From Flemingiibacterium sp045587285 (lineage in GTDB: Bacteria > Bacillota > Clostridia > Oscillospirales > CAG-272), in assembly GCA_045587285.1 (NCBI GenBank), contig JAZNBZ010000234.1, positions 1 to 14,545 on the forward strand: DNA of 14,545 nt, in the 5' to 3' direction. Of the stretch, positions 13,781 through 14,545 are shown one piece after another (position 1 is the stretch's first letter; every line of letters starts with the position of its first letter). Below the pieces are notes generated by a model that was not told where the DNA came from, did not search any database, and worked only from the letters and a program-made list of their open reading frames with translations. Made by a program: the position numbers and the translations under genes.

Positions 13781-14545
13781 TCAGGTTGAAAAATAAACAG
13801 TTCTAAATTCGCTGTCCTCTAAAATTACGGTTTTGATCGGGTAATATTCCCCATCGAGCATTCCGAGGTGGAACTCAACCTTGCGTGACGGTACGGTTTT
13901 TGAATAATCCGCAAAGAATTGCACCGTAACAACTGTAACACCGTCGCGTATCTCTTCGCCAAGATACGTTTTCACGTCAGACGCACTTCCGCGACCTATG
14001 CGTATGTATCCGCCGTCAACCTTTTCAAGCGACCAATCGAGTGCCAGTGTATCGCCGTCCACGCCGAGATATTTTTCTGCATAAGCGCGAATCTCTTCTG
14101 CGGTGCGGGGTTCGTAGTCCCCGGCGATTGCATTGAGGCGTGCGACAATAAAATCACTAAGTCCAAACTGACTGCGTCCCTCACCGAGAATGGAATAAAA
14201 ATCCCTATCCGAGCCAACGTGGCAAACATAGCTGTACGCCGCCGTCGTTTCGGTATCAATTTTTCCAAAATCCTCGCGCTTGCACAACGTCAGATAAAGT
14301 CCCTCGTCGAAAACAAGCCGGTGAGTTCCTACGCTAAGGAATTCATTTTCGCTCTGTGTAACTTCAATTTCAAGCACGGGGTGCTTGTTAAATCTATTGG
14401 GAATATACGGATCTGCAATATCCTCGCAGTACATCTTATACGATGCTATCTTCACCGTTTTCATAGACTCGTAAACCTCCGGATTTACACCGCAAACACG
14501 CGCAAACCCGTCAATATCGCCTGCAAGCAGCGCGCATATCGCGTT
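13781..14545 (-). CDS. Protein of unknown function, 5' end outside the window
   Basis: The reading frame is open from the window edge: 254 codons are visible before the TGA at 13781. An ATG at 14464 exists with GGAGG 11 nt upstream, giving 227 residues, but the 27 codons before it (ICALLAGDIDGFARVCGVNP and so on) read like protein and run smoothly into it, so the true start is probably beyond the edge. I do not recognise the family. The visible part is acidic, with mixed helices and strands, e.g. EIEVTQSENEFLSVGTHRLVF, the helical TAEEIRAYAEKYLGV, and strands FRTVYFST at the end. No membrane helix, metal motif or catalytic signature is visible; a signal peptide or lipobox, if any, would be in the missing part. 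It has its own terminator (13700-13731). Confidence 0.75.
   Translation of the reverse strand, partial: NAICALLAGDIDGFARVCGVNPEVYESMKTVKIASYKMYCEDIADPYIPNRFNKHPVLEIEVTQSENEFLSVGTHRLVFDEGLYLTLCKREDFGKIDTETTAAYSYVCHVGSDRDFYSILGEGRSQFGLSDFIVARLNAIAGDYEPRTAEEIRAYAEKYLGVDGDTLALDWSLEKVDGGYIRIGRGSASDVKTYLGEEIRDGVTVVTVQFFADYSKTVPSRKVEFHLGMLDGEYYPIKTVILEDSEFRTVYFST

Noticed and set aside
11954..13789. 611-codon open frame on the plus strand opposite both transketolase genes
   Set aside because: It spans two real genes, their promoter and a terminator, and its translation is low-quality (Cys/Val/Asn-rich). It is a shadow of the GC-biased codons below.

Overview
The window looks like a chromosomal segment of an anaerobic gut-type Clostridia (Bacillota; probably an uncultured Oscillospiraceae-like or Christensenellales-like lineage). 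The evidence is strong GGAGG-type ribosome binding sites, sigma-A promoters with 17-nt spacers, a two-subunit transketolase, a rpsO-pnp pair, and the Clostridia-typical trio DUF4358 lipoprotein / MBOAT acyltransferase / DHHW protein. Base composition is roughly balanced. I see no rRNA, tRNA, CRISPR array, phage gene or complete insertion sequence.

Layout. (1) Bases 1-4669, minus strand: rpsO, then pnp, then an M15-family D,D-carboxypeptidase with a disordered cytoplasmic tail, then an EamA/DMT transporter cut by the left edge. rpsO and pnp are separated by about 320 bases holding a REP-like double palindrome and two GC-rich hairpins. (2) Bases 4670-4952: a divergent control region with two good extended -10 promoters back to back around 10-bp-phased T-tracts. 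(3) Bases 4953-9476, plus strand: a NahK-like sugar kinase with its own terminator, then the lipoprotein-MBOAT-DHHW cluster, ending in a perfect bidirectional terminator. (4) Bases 9483-14545, minus strand: a 5'-truncated unknown protein at the right edge (it is upstream in transcription), the transketolase N and C subunits behind a perfect-consensus promoter, a lipoprotein polysaccharide deacetylase, and a single-pass membrane protein of unknown function.

Functional themes. rpsO/pnp serve translation and RNA decay. Transketolase serves the pentose phosphate pathway. Several genes act at the cell surface: peptide trimming of peptidoglycan (M15), glycan de-N- or de-O-acetylation (NodB-fold lipoprotein), and probable O-acylation of an extracellular polymer (MBOAT + DHHW + DUF4358 lipoprotein). 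The NahK-like kinase would feed amino-sugar 1-phosphates into metabolism, but it has no phosphorylase next to it. The least understood parts are the DUF4358 partner of the acylation cluster, the two copies of a REP-like unit in opposite arrangements, the rpsO leader, and the two proteins I cannot name (9517-10524 and 13781-14545).
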